From contig WFMF01000034.1 in assembly GCA_011033025.1 (NCBI GenBank), positions 496,001-560,000 on the forward strand: 64,000 nucleotides of DNA. The letters are read 5' to 3'. The translations under genes and the position numbers were made by a program. The DNA comes from Beroe forskalii (lineage: Eukaryota; Ctenophora; Nuda; Beroida; Beroidae). Shown here in pieces: positions 11,223 through 23,384 of the stretch (positions within the stretch are counted from its first letter, which is position 1; every line of letters starts with the position of its first letter). Below the pieces are notes generated by a model. The model was not told the DNA's origin. It ran no database searches and saw only the letters and a list, made by a program, of their open reading frames with translations.

Positions 11223-12590
11223 GTTGCCACATGCTGTGTCCCTGTTTGTTCGCGCGCGCGCCTTATTTCTTCGAAAAGTCACAAACACGTGGGCTTGCGC
11301 GCAAAAAATAGGTCCTGATCCTATAGGATCAGGACAACGTAGGACAATGCACGTGCAAGCATGTCAAAGTATTTGCGCGCGAGGGATCAGGCGACGCCTG
11401 ACAAGCGCTTCCTAAGCCCGCATAGGTGTGTGTACGCGCCGCGCGCTTCTCTACGGGACACACTGTGCTGGGGAAGCGAGAGCCACACAGCACAGGGATA
11501 TACGTGTTTAGCAAAACTATGGGATCTGGTTAATAGAGCAATTACATTCCATTTGTGTTGTCGTATGATGATGATCTGACCCGCTTGCGCTGACGCTCGA
11601 CGGACGTTGCCCCGTCTATTTCTTCTGAATGGATGGCTATCAAGGTTGCAAAGTGACGTGATCCTAATGTGGAACGTTGCGCCGCGCGCGAGGGTAGGGT
11701 AACATCCTACGACGCTGACGCCAGCCGCGAATCGGCTGGCGGCGCTGATTCTCGAGAGGGTCTGTCAACGTCAGACTAGACAACATTTGTCACGTTTCTG
11801 TTTGTATGCACTAAAAGTGATGAAGTAATATTGATTACTCAAGTGTTCGTACTTCACGAATGCTACTGACATCCAATGCAATGTGACTGTTAAAATAAAA
11901 TAAACAATTTTGATATTAAATATTACATCAACAAATGCCACATAAAGGTATCTATGATTCAAAAGGTTACAAAATAATTTCAGCCTTTTGGCAAGGTTAG
12001 AGTTTTGGTTGGCATTAGGGCAGGGAGATAAAGTGCTGTGAGGTGAAATCAAATTAGTAATCTGTTGCAATTGCATTCATGAAGTAAGGACATGTGTTAT
12101 ATCAATATCAATTCTAGTGAAACATCAATTTGGGTGATAAATCAGTTTCATGTCATTGGATTTGCTTGTTTCACTTGATCACATGTGCAAGTTTGGGGTG
12201 GCATCCTATGCATATATTCACCATATTACTTACTTTTTTGTTCATAACATTGAACTTCTTTCACAATACAAATATAAATAGCTGAGAAAGCTCCAGCTGT
12301 TCATAACAACTGGAGTATCATTACAATGTCATATTATAAATAACATCATCAATTATAAAAATTAATTTTTCATACCTTCAGTTGAAAACATTAAAACTTC
12401 TAGACCAAACTTTGATTTATTTAGCTATTTAGCTATAGGGACCTTGTTGGTCATTGGTTTAATTGAACATTTAATTTGATCATTTTACATTTACTCTGGT
12501 TTGAAACTTTTCGTTTTTCCCTGCAAGTAGAGGGCGTGTGTCACAAGTTTGAGGTTTTTAATTCTATTTGTATATAAGTTTTAAGTTATA
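11223..12590. other. Intergenic with GC-rich repeat debris
   Basis: At 11305-11338 'ggtcctgatcctataggatcaggacaac' is a palindrome. At 11640-11720 'gttgcaaagtgacgtgatcctaatgtgg...cgcgcgcgagggtagggtaacatcctac' is a reverse-complement relative of 8435-8510 inside the kindlin gene, so it belongs to a dispersed MITE family. No coding exon is supported. Confidence 0.5.
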
Positions 12591-12747
12591 TATTTGAATT
12601 AAAAAGAATTATATTTCTTCAAGACATCAATCTGCAAGACTTTTCTCCAACTCCATACTTGAACACCAACATGATTCCTTTAGGTAATCCAATGTGGAGA
12701 GCAGTAGGATCTTAGTGAGTCACACCAAGATGAGTGGTGTGCAGGCA
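12591..12747 (+). repeat. 157-bp direct repeat, left copy
   Basis: Identical by eye to 13881-14037, from 'tatttgaattaaaaag' through 'gtggtgtgcaggca'. The two copies flank 1.13 kb that contains the hAT-like element. The sequence holds 'gatcttagtgagtcacacc', which could be either an end of a larger element or a duplicated host segment. Confidence 0.85.
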
Positions 12748-12973
12748 TCTTCAGTCCAATACCTACCTCAGCTTTCGGGGTGTTTAAATTGCGAGAGCTT
12801 TTTATGAGGTAGGCCCCCCAGCAGTCACCCCCTGGTACCAGGGTATAGCACCGTCAAGTGCGGTGACCACCTGCCTGAATGAATCTGAAACTTGCTCTTT
12901 GATCTTTGTCTTTATACTCCAAGCACCAAGAAATTAAGCAACACACTAAGTGAAGAGAAGTAGAGGATTGGTG

Positions 12974-13749
12974 CAGGGCCGTAATTCTCAATTTTGAGAT
13001 GGGGGGGCTGGGCGAGCGAAGCGAGCCCAGAGAACGGGTCCAGGCGGAGGCCTGGCGGGGGCTAGGGCGGAGCCCCGATAAGGGTCTGGGGGCGCAGCCC
13101 ATCAAAGGGTCCAGGGGCAGTGCCCCTGGTCAGTTAGGCGGAGCCCCCGAAAATTTTTGGGTTTTTCAATGTCTGAGAATGAATTTCGGGCTACAGAAAT
13201 GGGTAAGAATCGTGAAAATGATAAGTCTTATACAATGGTACTTTGACAAGTTTTGAGCAACTTTTCAAGCCGTGTGTAGTACAATTTGTGCCTTTCCCAA
13301 CTGATGGCCCATTTTTAGCGCAGAGCACTTGCTTGTTTTCAGGCCTAAAATTGTGATGAACATCATTGAATCTTTTTTATTCATTCCAGTAAGACACTTG
13401 CATACATCCATGAGGATTATCCGATTATATGAGCATGATAATCAATTATTTCTTTCTTTATTATTATTTTTGCCCACTAACTATATACACATTGATTGAT
13501 CAGATTACTGCACTTCTGTACTGTGGTTTGTTGATGATAATACCATGGATTACCTACAAACTAGCCTACATGAAGTGTTGATATGATGTGCAAACCTTCA
13601 CAATTGCAAATGACGCATCAAAATCATTCGGTATTTAATAAGATCAATTAAGTTGGAAATTTTAATAGGGAGTTTTAAGTTTTTTTGAGTCGTTCAAAAA
13701 TCTTGGGGGGGCTTCAGCCCCCCTAGCCCCCCCGGGAATTACGGCCCTG
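12974..13749 (+). mobile_element. Complete hAT-like non-autonomous element, 776 bp
   Basis: It is bounded by CAGGGCCGTAATTC and, inverted, GAATTACGGCCCTG. It is flanked by a perfect 8-bp direct duplication GATTGGTG (12966-12973 and 13750-13757). CAGGG-type ends with 8-bp target duplications are characteristic of hAT transposons. The interior has GC-rich blocks near the left end and no transposase ORF. A second copy is cut by the left window edge. Confidence 0.9.
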
Positions 13750-13880
13750 GATTGGTGGATGGATCCGGGTCATTTGTGTCCTTTTACGTTGCACATTAAT
13801 GAAATTAATGCGAGTGGCATGCATCCTAATCCAATACTTCATCTCGAGAGATGCTTCTCCTGAAAATCAGGGTTAAAACA

Positions 13881-14037
13881 TATTTGAATTAAAAAGAATT
13901 ATATTTCTTCAAGACATCAATCTGCAAGACTTTTCTCCAACTCCATACTTGAACACCAACATGATTCCTTTAGGTAATCCAATGTGGAGAGCAGTAGGAT
14001 CTTAGTGAGTCACACCAAGATGAGTGGTGTGCAGGCA
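13881..14037 (+). repeat. 157-bp direct repeat, right copy
   Basis: Right partner of 12591-12747. Because this pair lies outside the hAT target duplication, the hAT insertion did not create it; the repeat is an independent event. Confidence 0.85.
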
Positions 14038-14370
14038 GTTTTAAGTTATTTTTTAATTTATTTGCATATAGTGACACATGTTATATATTAGAAGTAAATA
14101 AATAAATAAATCATCAATTATAAACTTCTGATAAAATTGTAATAAGTTAATAAAAGAAAACCCTGGTTTCAAGTCATCCATCTGAAAATGAACAAAAATT
14201 ACGGAATCAACTGACCTGAATTAGTTGAGGAAATAAGATGGGTATAAGCATGAGAAATAAATTTAACAGGCCATCATGCCTAAAATTGCTGGCTAGCATC
14301 AAAGAACTATGCATCAAAGCATTTATAAATAAAGTCAACTGAAACAATCTAATCAAATATCTGATTTGAA

Positions 14371-14610
14371 TCAAACATCATAGTTTGAGGATTGAGGGAT
14401 GAGGTTGAAGGCTGATGTTCCCAGTGTCTTTTCTTTGTAGATTGATCCTCTCACTCCTCTTATTGCAATCAGGACACTTCTGAGGATTGCATACCTTATC
14501 CTTGTTCTGATGTGGTTGATGACATAACTATACTTTTCTGACCTTTTGTTGGCAATCATTTCTGCAAGACGCTTCAAAATGGCAGTTGCCTCAGGCCCAG
14601 TACCTCCTGT
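14371..14610 (-). pseudogene. Mobile-element protein fragment (C-terminal tail)
   Basis: On the minus strand an open stretch of about 77 codons ends at a stop at 14371. It reads GPEATAILKRLAEMIANKR, then YSYVINHIRTRIRYAILRS, then LIAIRGVRGS. This pattern (KRLA.xIA.KR..YS.V....RTR.R.AxLRS.xxAIRGxRG) matches, from memory, the tail of a protein common in invertebrate mobile elements. I cannot name the element class. An in-frame stop closes the frame upstream, so only a relic is present. Confidence 0.5.
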
Positions 14611-15481
14611 TAAGGGATGTTAACCAAGGCTATGGTTACTGTAACCCTACTTTGGCCAACAGTAACACTTTTACGTTTTGATAATTACATATGCTGTTCA
14701 AATATGCTGTACTCACTTTGCATTTTAAGGGCATCATTGGACTTTTATCCTTAAGGGGTTTTAAAACTTTAAACTTTATTTTTAATTTTTCATCACCATA
14801 ATAGAAATCCACGAATACATAATATTACAGTTTATTTTCACATTTCTGAAGTAGTTTTACCAGCATTTCCAAATTCCATTAATTGTTTTCAACTTTTTCT
14901 ACTTGGCCACTACATTAACTAACCTTTTTTCCACATTTTACTCAGGATGATTAACATTCACATGGAGAACCTGAAGATGGAATTTTAAATTCCGAAACTG
15001 TCAGTCAATTTGCGTGGTTGTGTGAAATTGTTTGATTCATTCCTTTCATTCATCTCATTCACTTGATATCATGAAGGATCACATTAAAGAGTAACACTTG
15101 AGAATTAAATATCAGGAACATGATGAGCAAGATCTGAGCAAACCCTGTTGCATTACTAGATTGTAGTTTGTGCTAGATTTGGACAAACTTCTTCACTTCA
15201 ATCAGAAAGGTTTAATTATCATTTCAGTAAATGAGGACAGAAAAGATCAGTGGAAAGTGGAAAATCTGCATGTTCAATAGTATGTGTTATCACTTTGAAA
15301 TTTTCTCAGAACTAATTACCTTTAGAGAATAGAATGCAAATCTTTATGAAACTTTTGAAGATGTTTAAGTGCTCAATTTTGGATCTTTTTCAAAACTTTC
15401 TCTGACTCTTTTCAATCAATATATCAGAGCTATTTTCATTGATTTGATTCTCACCCATGATAATAGGTTGTAGTTGAAATC
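14611..15481. other. Intergenic, no gene seen
   Basis: AT-rich sequence upstream of the first exon of the SOCS-box-like gene. It presumably includes that gene's promoter and 5' UTR. No TATA box or other site could be chosen with confidence. Confidence 0.4.
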
Positions 15482-17517
15482 ATGAGCAATAGAAAAATGC
15501 ATGTCAAGAAAAGTGGTTCATTGGAATCTTCTTCAGACAGGTAAGTAGTGTTTCTAATGATGATGATGCTCAAAAACATGACCTAGTCTGTTATTGAGTT
15601 ATTGGCCAGAGCTTAAGTGATCTGGCCAAGCAAGGGATCCTGTTTTCAATTTAACAGGGGTTCATATGGAGCTGGAGTTCATCTTGCCAGAGTGATTTGG
15701 TTTTGCTATTCATCATAAGGAATAACCATGCACAGCTGAGTGTCTAGTACCTTATTACGACTTTATCTAAGTGAATAAGTTTTGCTGTATTGCTTAGCAT
15801 TAGATATTTATCCACTTTCGGTAAAAGAAATCCAACCACAATATATTATTTAGGTCAATATCCAGTGAAATGTTGGCTGTGAAAGATAGCAAGCCAAGTA
15901 CCAGATCACAGGTAAATGTATTCTAATTGCATTCCACTTAATTCGTTCTTGTCAAATTTTGAAGGCAATAAAGTCAAATAATCATTGTTTTGGGCTAGTA
16001 GTTAGGTGAGTCTTTGGGTAAGTTAATGCAAGCTTTGAAATTTTCCATGGTTCAATGAAATGATTGCATGTCCATTGGTCACTAACTTAGTTGGACCTGT
16101 AATAAGGATCAGGGTATGACAAAGGTGTAACTAAATAGATTAACTCACTAATCAATTGAACAGGCTATACCCAAGAGATCAGTCATTACAAGAAGTGACA
16201 CTGCTATCAAGACTGGAATAAGCAAAGTGAAATCTACTGCACAGACAAATCCTACAAGGAAGACTGCCACAGCAAATAAAGCTACCAAGATGTCTAACAA
16301 TGCCCTGAATTCAAGACTCCCTTCACCACAAGTTAAAACAGACAGAACAGCAGCTAAACGACCAGGCAGAACCAAAGAGTAAGAAAGCTTTAAACTTTTA
16401 AGCAAAGCATGACATGTTTGCATGATTTCATTTTTGGCAATATGATTCATAATAGGATGTTGAATATGAATTTTATCATATTTCAGGAGTCCAAAAAGGC
16501 CAGTAAGTGCCAAACCTGATGCAAATCCTGCTTGGAAATCACCCTCAGCCAACTCTGGGATTGGAAAACCATCTGCATTAAAGTAATAGTTAATTTCATG
16601 CTAAGCCACATCATTACTTCATTAGTATTTCAGTTATCTATATGTTTCCATTGATCATTTATTTGATTTTGGGAATACTTTTAAAAACACAGCTTTTAAA
16701 AATAACAACTTTACTATTTAATGAATGAACAAACATTGAATCAATGGTATCAGTAAATCTTTCAGACTGGCAAAACCTGGTTCAAAGAAACCAAAGAAAG
16801 TTTATAATCCCCCTTCTTTGTTCAACCTATGCAAAGATGTGCTAGTTCCTATAATCACTCCTCCAGAGGTAACATTTCGTCATGACCTTTGGCAGGAAGA
16901 CATGTTGCCCTGCTTTTCTGAACAGTTATAAGACGTATTTGATTCTGAAGGTTCTATTGACAAGTGACTAAGTTGATAATTTTGCATCCTGTTCTATTTT
17001 GTCTGAATTTTGACCTATTTCACATTCTTCAGGTTCCTGAGGATGCAAAAGATTTCCTAAAGCGACGTTTGTACAGTCAGACTCTGCTTGGAACTATCTG
17101 GATGACAGTAAGTCAGAATTTGGCAGTTCTCTCTTCAACTCTACAATTATTTGATTAGAACACTTCTTTTTTGAACTTCTGCCATGACGATGTATGCATG
17201 TTATTACAATTCTCTCAAAATAAAACATCTTCAAAATTTGAAATTAAAATTTTTAATGATTCCTATGGAATTCGTTCATAATAGATACTCCTTTAACAAA
17301 ATGTGTTAAATCATGAACAAAAGAATCAAATAGTACGTATTATTGATTATTATGCTTTGGAATGCACGGCAACACAAGTCACAATAATTTGAAACATTGC
17401 CGATCTACATGTATCGTGTATTCACAGTTAAGTATAAAGACCATATTAGCCACATGTTCAATGCTATTTTCGATCTCTGAATTTGTATTTTCTCTCATTC
17501 AGATTGTTGTTTGTTGA
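15482..17517 (+). CDS. Small basic protein with SOCS/BC-box-like C-terminus
   Basis: Seven exons join in phase: 15482-15540 (ATG), 15854-15911, 16164-16378, 16487-16582, 16766-16868, 17033-17107 and a short last exon 17503-17517 ending IVVC-stop. An AATAAA lies at 17549. The product is about 206 residues. Residues 1 to ~155 are low complexity and rich in K, S, T, P and A (SRLPSP, AKRPGRTKESPKRP, KPGSKKPKK), probably disordered. The conserved-looking end has PPSLFNLCKDVLVP followed by PPEVPEDAKDFLKRRLY. The first fits the Elongin-BC box pattern (S/P-L-x3-C-x3-L). The second resembles the LPxP..LKxYL stretch of SOCS boxes. If so, it is a Cullin-RING substrate adaptor, but no substrate domain is visible. 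The exon structure is well supported. The function is tentative and the last exon is the weakest part. Confidence 0.65.
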
Positions 17518-17548
17518 TGCTCCATATTGTTTTTATCCGTAAGAACAC

Positions 17549-17554
17549 AATAAA
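17549..17554 (+). promoter_or_regulatory. Poly(A) signal AATAAA
   Basis: AATAAA 32 bases after the proposed stop of the SOCS-box-like gene, followed by a second overlapping AATAAT and a T-rich stretch. It supports gene termination here. Confidence 0.45.
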
Positions 17555-18257
17555 TAATAAAATTTTATAAGTTCTAGCCTCTATGACGACTGATAATTTC
17601 TAGCAATTTGTTAATTTAATGAAAAATTAAAATGGAGTTCAAATAGTGACATATCACATTACATCCCGGCCATAATGCACCTACTGATTTCATGATTAAT
17701 TGTCGTCACGATTGAAAATGAGTTGAATTAATAAGGTTATTTCACTTTATTATGAATAATAATGAATAATATAAGTAGTGCTCCACCCCAAATATAGAGA
17801 GTTATTGAAGTTATCAATCCTCGTAAACATGTACGATGATTCATGAATCAAGAATATACATCGTCCACGGCCCGGATTCAGGAACAATGTTCGTAATATC
17901 TTCCTTCCAATCATAATATGTTTGATGTACATTCGCTATATATAATATCCATTCTACGTCTGAAATACATGATATATAAATGCTTAAATGGGGCTGCCAG
18001 ATAATTAGAAGATCGGTCAATGCTAGTAAACTGCTCGTTAAGTATTTAGTTGTATTGTATTACTTATATTTAATACATGTATTAGTAAGGAGGGTACTGT
18101 TTGGTTCTAAGTCCTGACCGCTTCATCTTCTCTTTTGTTTGGGGGTCTGTTGGCCGATTACTTAGCACACACATATCATATGCAGTTTTATTTGGTGAAT
18201 CTGGGTTAAAATGTCCGCGTTTACTTTCTGTCTACCGTATCGGATGTAACACCTGTG

Positions 18258-19440
18258 AAGCATTTACTGTATTACGTATTTTATCATTATGTTACACTGG
18301 CTATTACTGTGCCATTGTCTGTAGAAACTACCTATTGTATTTTCCTTTGGAAATCACTCGGTTTCTTGTTATTAGAACCCCATCGTATAGTAAAGAGTAA
18401 GCTTACTTAACATTGCCATATACAGTCAATTGACATTGCCATGTAAGGTCACGTGATACTGTGATAATATAATAAGGTCACGTGACATTGGCGGCCAATG
18501 GAGGGCTTGGTCAGCACCTACATGTTGGGTGGGTGTGTGGTCGTGGCTGCGTGCTGGGTCGTCTATTACTACCCCAGGAAAAGGAAACCGAAGAGAGATA
18601 AGCGGCAGGTGAGATAAAATTGTGGTATATATAAACGTAGTAGTAATGGTTGAGTTTAGTGGAGAGCTTTGATGTGCAGAATTTGATTAAACAATGAATC
18701 GAAGCTGAGCCATTGCTATTGCGACATGATATGTGATTAGAACCGAGATTTATATTCAGTTGTTACTTGTTCCTGTAAAAAAGAACGGAAGGGTTTCGTG
18801 AAAATCTGTCCTCTTGAGCTTCAACTTCAAGGGTTCTTGTATTGTTACATTTGACACACCTTAGAATTGAATTGAAAAATTGAATAACAGCCTCCGTGTA
18901 CACGCCACATGGGGATTGGGGTGTACGCTTGGTCGTCTAAGATAATTCAATATAAACTTTGCTCTCACAACACAATTGCCATCATACATGAGTCTTGTCG
19001 AGGTCATACCCTAATTTGTAACTTTTAGACTCCAGTGTACTCATCATAGTGTGTCGTGTAAGTTTGACAATACTCAAACACGCTTTCTTCATCATAGTAG
19101 ACCCTCTAGAGTGTCACCCTTAGCATGTCGACGTTTGTAGACTCTATGGAAGGAGTGAATTCATGCTTTCCATAGCGTGATGATACGCCAATAAATCCTT
19201 ATCGTCATTATAAATTAATTAATCCATACACTCTTATATGAAGTTATAACCACCTACTTAATCCAGCCAAATTATTACTCAAGCATACCACTAAGTTGTA
19301 GATTCTCTTGAAGGGGATGAGTTCACCCCCTTCAAGGTCAGATTATATGAATCTGTGTGTGATAAAATCCTTCATTTCTTTACATAATCACGCATTCACG
19401 CATTTTTTAATGTTAATGATATGATCACGCATTGTTAACC
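18258..19440 (+). repeat. Segmental duplication, copy A
   Basis: Collinear with 19590-20996 at an offset near 1.33 kb. Shared landmarks are 'tttactgtattacgtatt' (18264 and 19592), 'gtcgtctattacta' with 'aaggaaaccgaagagagataagcg', and 'tcacgcattcacgcatt' (19387 and 20881). Copy A holds the intact first exon of the small membrane protein. Confidence 0.7.
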
Positions 19441-22400
19441 GTCGCATTCCTACCTATCTCTTATCCCAAGCCTCTCGTGTGTGTGTGTGCTGTGTAGTGT
19501 GTTATTATCGTGTTGGGCTGACACAGCTCCATTACTATAATTGCCAGGTACGAGTTAATGGCACTAATTATACATTCCACTCTGTTTGCATTTACTGTAT
19601 TACGTATTGTATCATTATGTTGTTAGTACAACCTGATTTTCGAAGGCCATGTGTCTGTAGAAATCATCATTGTATTTTCAGTATATTATTTTCGCTCCGT
19701 TACGTGCCTTACACGTTAGCCAGAACCCCACGTGGTGATAGTGAAAGAGTAAGCTTTACCGTGAACATTGCCGTGTGTCAGTGACTAAGACTGACCTTGC
19801 CATGTAGAATAATCGATACTGTGATAACTATAATTCTACAAATATTACCGGCCAATAGGTGGCCTGTTATCAACTTGCTACATGTTGGGATGGGCTCATT
19901 CAAAGAAAAGGTACTGCACCCATGTACGTCGTCTATTACTATCCCAGGAAAAAGGAAACCGAAGAGAGATAAGCGCCATTCTGGATGCCCCGATAAAATT
20001 GTGGTAATTGCGTCATAGGAATGGTCGATGTGCCGAGTCTAAATTTTTCGTCGGCAGGTTATGAAAACATGTCGAAATTATTAAGTGATCCATGGATTGC
20101 TTTTAAAAAGGAATCGAATCCTTTGACGTCATAATGGAACTTCATTCATAATATTTAGGATTTGCGAATGGTGGTTCCAGTAAAAACAACGGAAGGGTTT
20201 TAATTGAAAATTTGTCCTCTTGAAACGATTTTCACCAGTATTGTATTATTGCACAATTTTGACTGCACGTTGGAATTGAAATTATTAAAATTGAAGAACA
20301 GCCTTCGTGTAGCAAGCCAAAATGGGGGCATTTGGGATATCAGTACAAATCGTTTAACAGATAATCTTTACATAAAACTGTGTCTCCTCCACACAATTGC
20401 CATCACGTGAGTTAGTGTAAATAGCACGTGGAAAGGTCAGACATACCTCAATTTTAACATTGAAGTCACTAGTAAAAACACAAATGCCAGTGTACTCATC
20501 AGGTCCGTAGTGTGTGCTATTGGTGCACTAAGTCACAATAAAATGCAAACACGCTTTTACCATTTTTGACCCTCTTATCACTCCAAAAATAAGAGCGTTT
20601 GTAGACTTTGGAAGAAGTGAATCCATCCCTTCCATTATCCATAGCGTGATGATACGGCAATTAGTCCTCTCTAAAATATAGTTAATGCCAGTACCCTTCC
20701 ATACAATCTTTAATATGAAGTTTTAAGGAATCAGGTACTCTAACCCAGCAAATCTAGATTACAGGATGACGCATACCTCATATCATGATGTAGTAAAGTT
20801 GGAACGGGGTGAGTCGTGCCCGTTTAGCACTGTCGATAATATGAATCTTTGTGTGATATAATCCTTCATTTCTATACATAATCACGCATTCACGCATTGT
20901 TTAATGTTAATGATATGATCACGCATTGTTTAATGTTAATGATATGATCACGCATTGTTTAATATTAAATGATTTTTCTCACGCATTGTTTAAGGCAATG
21001 CTGCAATAGTGATGAACAGTGCCCACTAGCGACTGGTCTATGTATACAATAAGAACTGTTGATATTCAAATAATTATTTTCACAATTTTAGTTCTGTGGA
21101 TGTTAGTTGCCAACCGTCAAGTGGGTCACATGTTAGTAATTTTGCCCTTTTATTATCCTAGATGTTAGTGCAATATGTTGCATAAGTTGCCTGGGTTTTT
21201 GACTGGGGTCTCACACAATAGAAATAGGCGGTGTGACGTCATCAATTCAGTAGTTTAAACCGTTATTATGACGTCACGAACAAAGCCTAGTATTTATGGT
21301 AGAGATCTCGTTCCGGCACGATTATCTTATATTTCAACCTTAATTCCGTGCCGACTGAATACACATGAATACGATTTCTGAGGCTATTCTCTGCTACGCT
21401 AGCATTGTAATTTCCATCATATTGTGATGTTACAAGAGAATACGGCTGCGTTCCACTCATGACTAAGATCGAATATGATGCTCGTAATAACAGTACAATA
21501 TTACTGTCACCATCAAACTATAACCATCAAAATAATAACTACGGCAATCTTCTTCAAAATGTTAGGTTCCATCCGGCTCCCGCTGCAAAGGAAACGCCGG
21601 AATTTCGAACTTTTTTGCCTAAGTTTGTCAAAATTCTATCGAATCCCAAGATGCTCATTTTTATGATGCGTTATTTTTTCCTGAAGTAATTTTCATTTTA
21701 CTGAAATTCAAAAGCCAACAATCCTGCAATTTTCAAACAATTTTCAAACATTATCACTAACAAGACGCATTATTTCAGCTAACGACCGAAACGAAGTCCA
21801 ACAGGCTAACAAGAGGTGAGTTGCCATGGAGATTTCCCATCAATTACACTATTTCCTCTAGTTCACTAGTTAATTCATCAGTACCAGTGAGATCGTGTGT
21901 GGCCTGTGGGATTTACTGATGACGTCATAGTGACACTGTAATGTGTGGGAGTTGGTGACGTCACCATGGTTATTTGCCCGTATTTGGAAGTGCTCCAGAG
22001 GAGTATTATAGTAGATGAGTGGTGTTTGCACTTATCATCAGAATAAGGTCTACTGCTGAAGTTGAGTTGGCACACAGTATTTCCTCATTCCTGCCGAATG
22101 CACTGAGTGTTAGAACTTGGCACAACACTCAGTATTTCCTGAGCTGAGCATTACACCGATAGAGTGTTTGAGTAAGAAGGTCAACTGCTGATGTTGGCAC
22201 AACAATCGTGCCGAGTACTGAGTACACTGTTCCGAGCACAACTGCTATTAGTTCTAGTACTACTACTAGTACTACGAAGCTACTATACGCCGCGCGCGAG
22301 AAATAGGCGGGTAAGATGACGTCATTATCATATCAGGATGTAGTGAGTTTATGACGTTGAACCGCCTATTTCTCGTGCGCAGCGTGTAGTGGTAAATAGC

Positions 22401-22570
22401 ATACGTTCCAAGTACACTGAGTGGCTGCCAGCGACTGGGATGTAGCAAGAGCTGTGTTTTATCTACCAACAACAGAGAAAGGTGCTATGTCATATGAGTG
22501 TCTTCTTGTAGAAACAAACTTATGCCCTGAAGTTTGTGAAAGTATTCGGCAACAATTGAACGAAATTTGA
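18498..22570 (+). CDS. Candidate 68-residue single-pass membrane protein
   Basis: Three exons join in phase: 18498-18608, 21779-21815 and 22512-22570 (stop TGA). An AATAAA lies at 22809. Exon 1 starts MEGLVST, has a hydrophobic segment at about residues 8-25 (MLGGCVVVAACWVV) and then a strongly basic stretch RKRKPKRDKRQ. That is the pattern of an N-out/C-in anchored microprotein with a basic stop-transfer. Exon 2 gives LTTETKSNRLTR; exon 3 gives ETNLCPEVCESIRQQLNEI. I recognise no family. A decayed copy of exon 1 lies at about 19855-19990 and lacks the start codon. Support is from splice sites and phase only, across introns of 3.2 and 0.7 kb, so the model is provisional. Confidence 0.35.
19590..20996 (+). 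repeat. Segmental duplication, copy B, with dispersed repeat and short tandem
   Basis: Diverged partner of 18258-19440. At its 3' end 'gatatgatcacgcattgtttaat' is iterated (20917-20996), whereas copy A has a single unit. About 20420-20650 is shared with 541-775 at the left end of the window, showing that part of the duplicated block is itself a dispersed element. Confidence 0.65.
22286..22388. mobile_element. 103-bp MITE carrying TGACGTCA
   Basis: The inverted ends share CGAGAAATAGGCGG (left, within 'cgcgcgcgagaaataggcggg'; right, 'ccgcctatttctcgtgcgc'). The core has the palindrome TGACGTCA followed by 'ttatcatatcagg'. Related half-copies with the same 'tgacgtcat(c)a' plus 'ccgcctattt' pieces occur near 21224-21290, 23338-23400, 32996-33062, 33230-33262 and 44956-45020. 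Confidence 0.75.
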
Positions 22571-23384
22571 TGGAATCGTTTACATTTCGAATCCATGCAC
22601 CGCAATTTTTAGAAATTTGAGGGAAACGGTTCCAAATCGGGGAAGCCGGAGGGGTTTTGGGTGAAGACTGAGGACGAACTAAATAAGTTATTAATAAGAC
22701 TCAAAAATCAAAAGACATAGGTACTAAAGGACAGACTTGTGTCAACAGAATGAAAAGTATGTTGTATGTGATTCCCTTTTGTACGTGATACCCTTGTTTG
22801 TAAGTTACAATAAATCAATTCTAATTAGTTGAATATTCAATAATTATATAATTATCAATAGTCATGCCCCATTATTTGTTCACCCTCTCTTCATCACGCC
22901 CCATATATTACTGCAATCACATTATGTCATCACTTGATTAACGACACACTTATTGGTGTCAATTGCTGTAATCAAATCGCTGCAGTTTAGTGCAAATCCT
23001 GCTGCAGCCCCAGAAATTACCCCACCACACGTTGGCAAGTCTTGATGACGTCATGATCACAGTTGTAAATGTTATATTGATGATGTTTAACCTCCTATTA
23101 TCCTAGCGCAACATGTGCATATGTTAATCATATCACAATAATGTAATAACAGAACGATATGGGGTATAATTTGATTTTCTCACTATGATTTTACTTTTTA
23201 TATTAGATTGCCCTCTGACTATATTATAATAAAAGTAAATAAAACGGGGGTTGCAGCATTCGGGCTACTTCTTGTGCCTTGCTGTTTGGTTGTGTTGCTA
23301 TACATCGTGTACTATTATAAAATATAAACCCACTCACCACTGAAAAAGAGGCGGCATGAAATCATCAATTCACCATGTTAATCC

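Noticed and set aside
10585..11415. A 276-residue Cys/His-rich repeat protein
   Set aside because: Three overlapping frames are equally open because the 28/29-base unit lacks stops; no start context, splice sites or non-repeat domain supports any of them.
16148..16552. A 134-codon hydrophobic-looking minus frame
   Set aside because: Antisense to exons 3 and 4 of the SOCS-box-like gene; apparent hydrophobicity comes from the complement of Lys/Thr/Ala codons.
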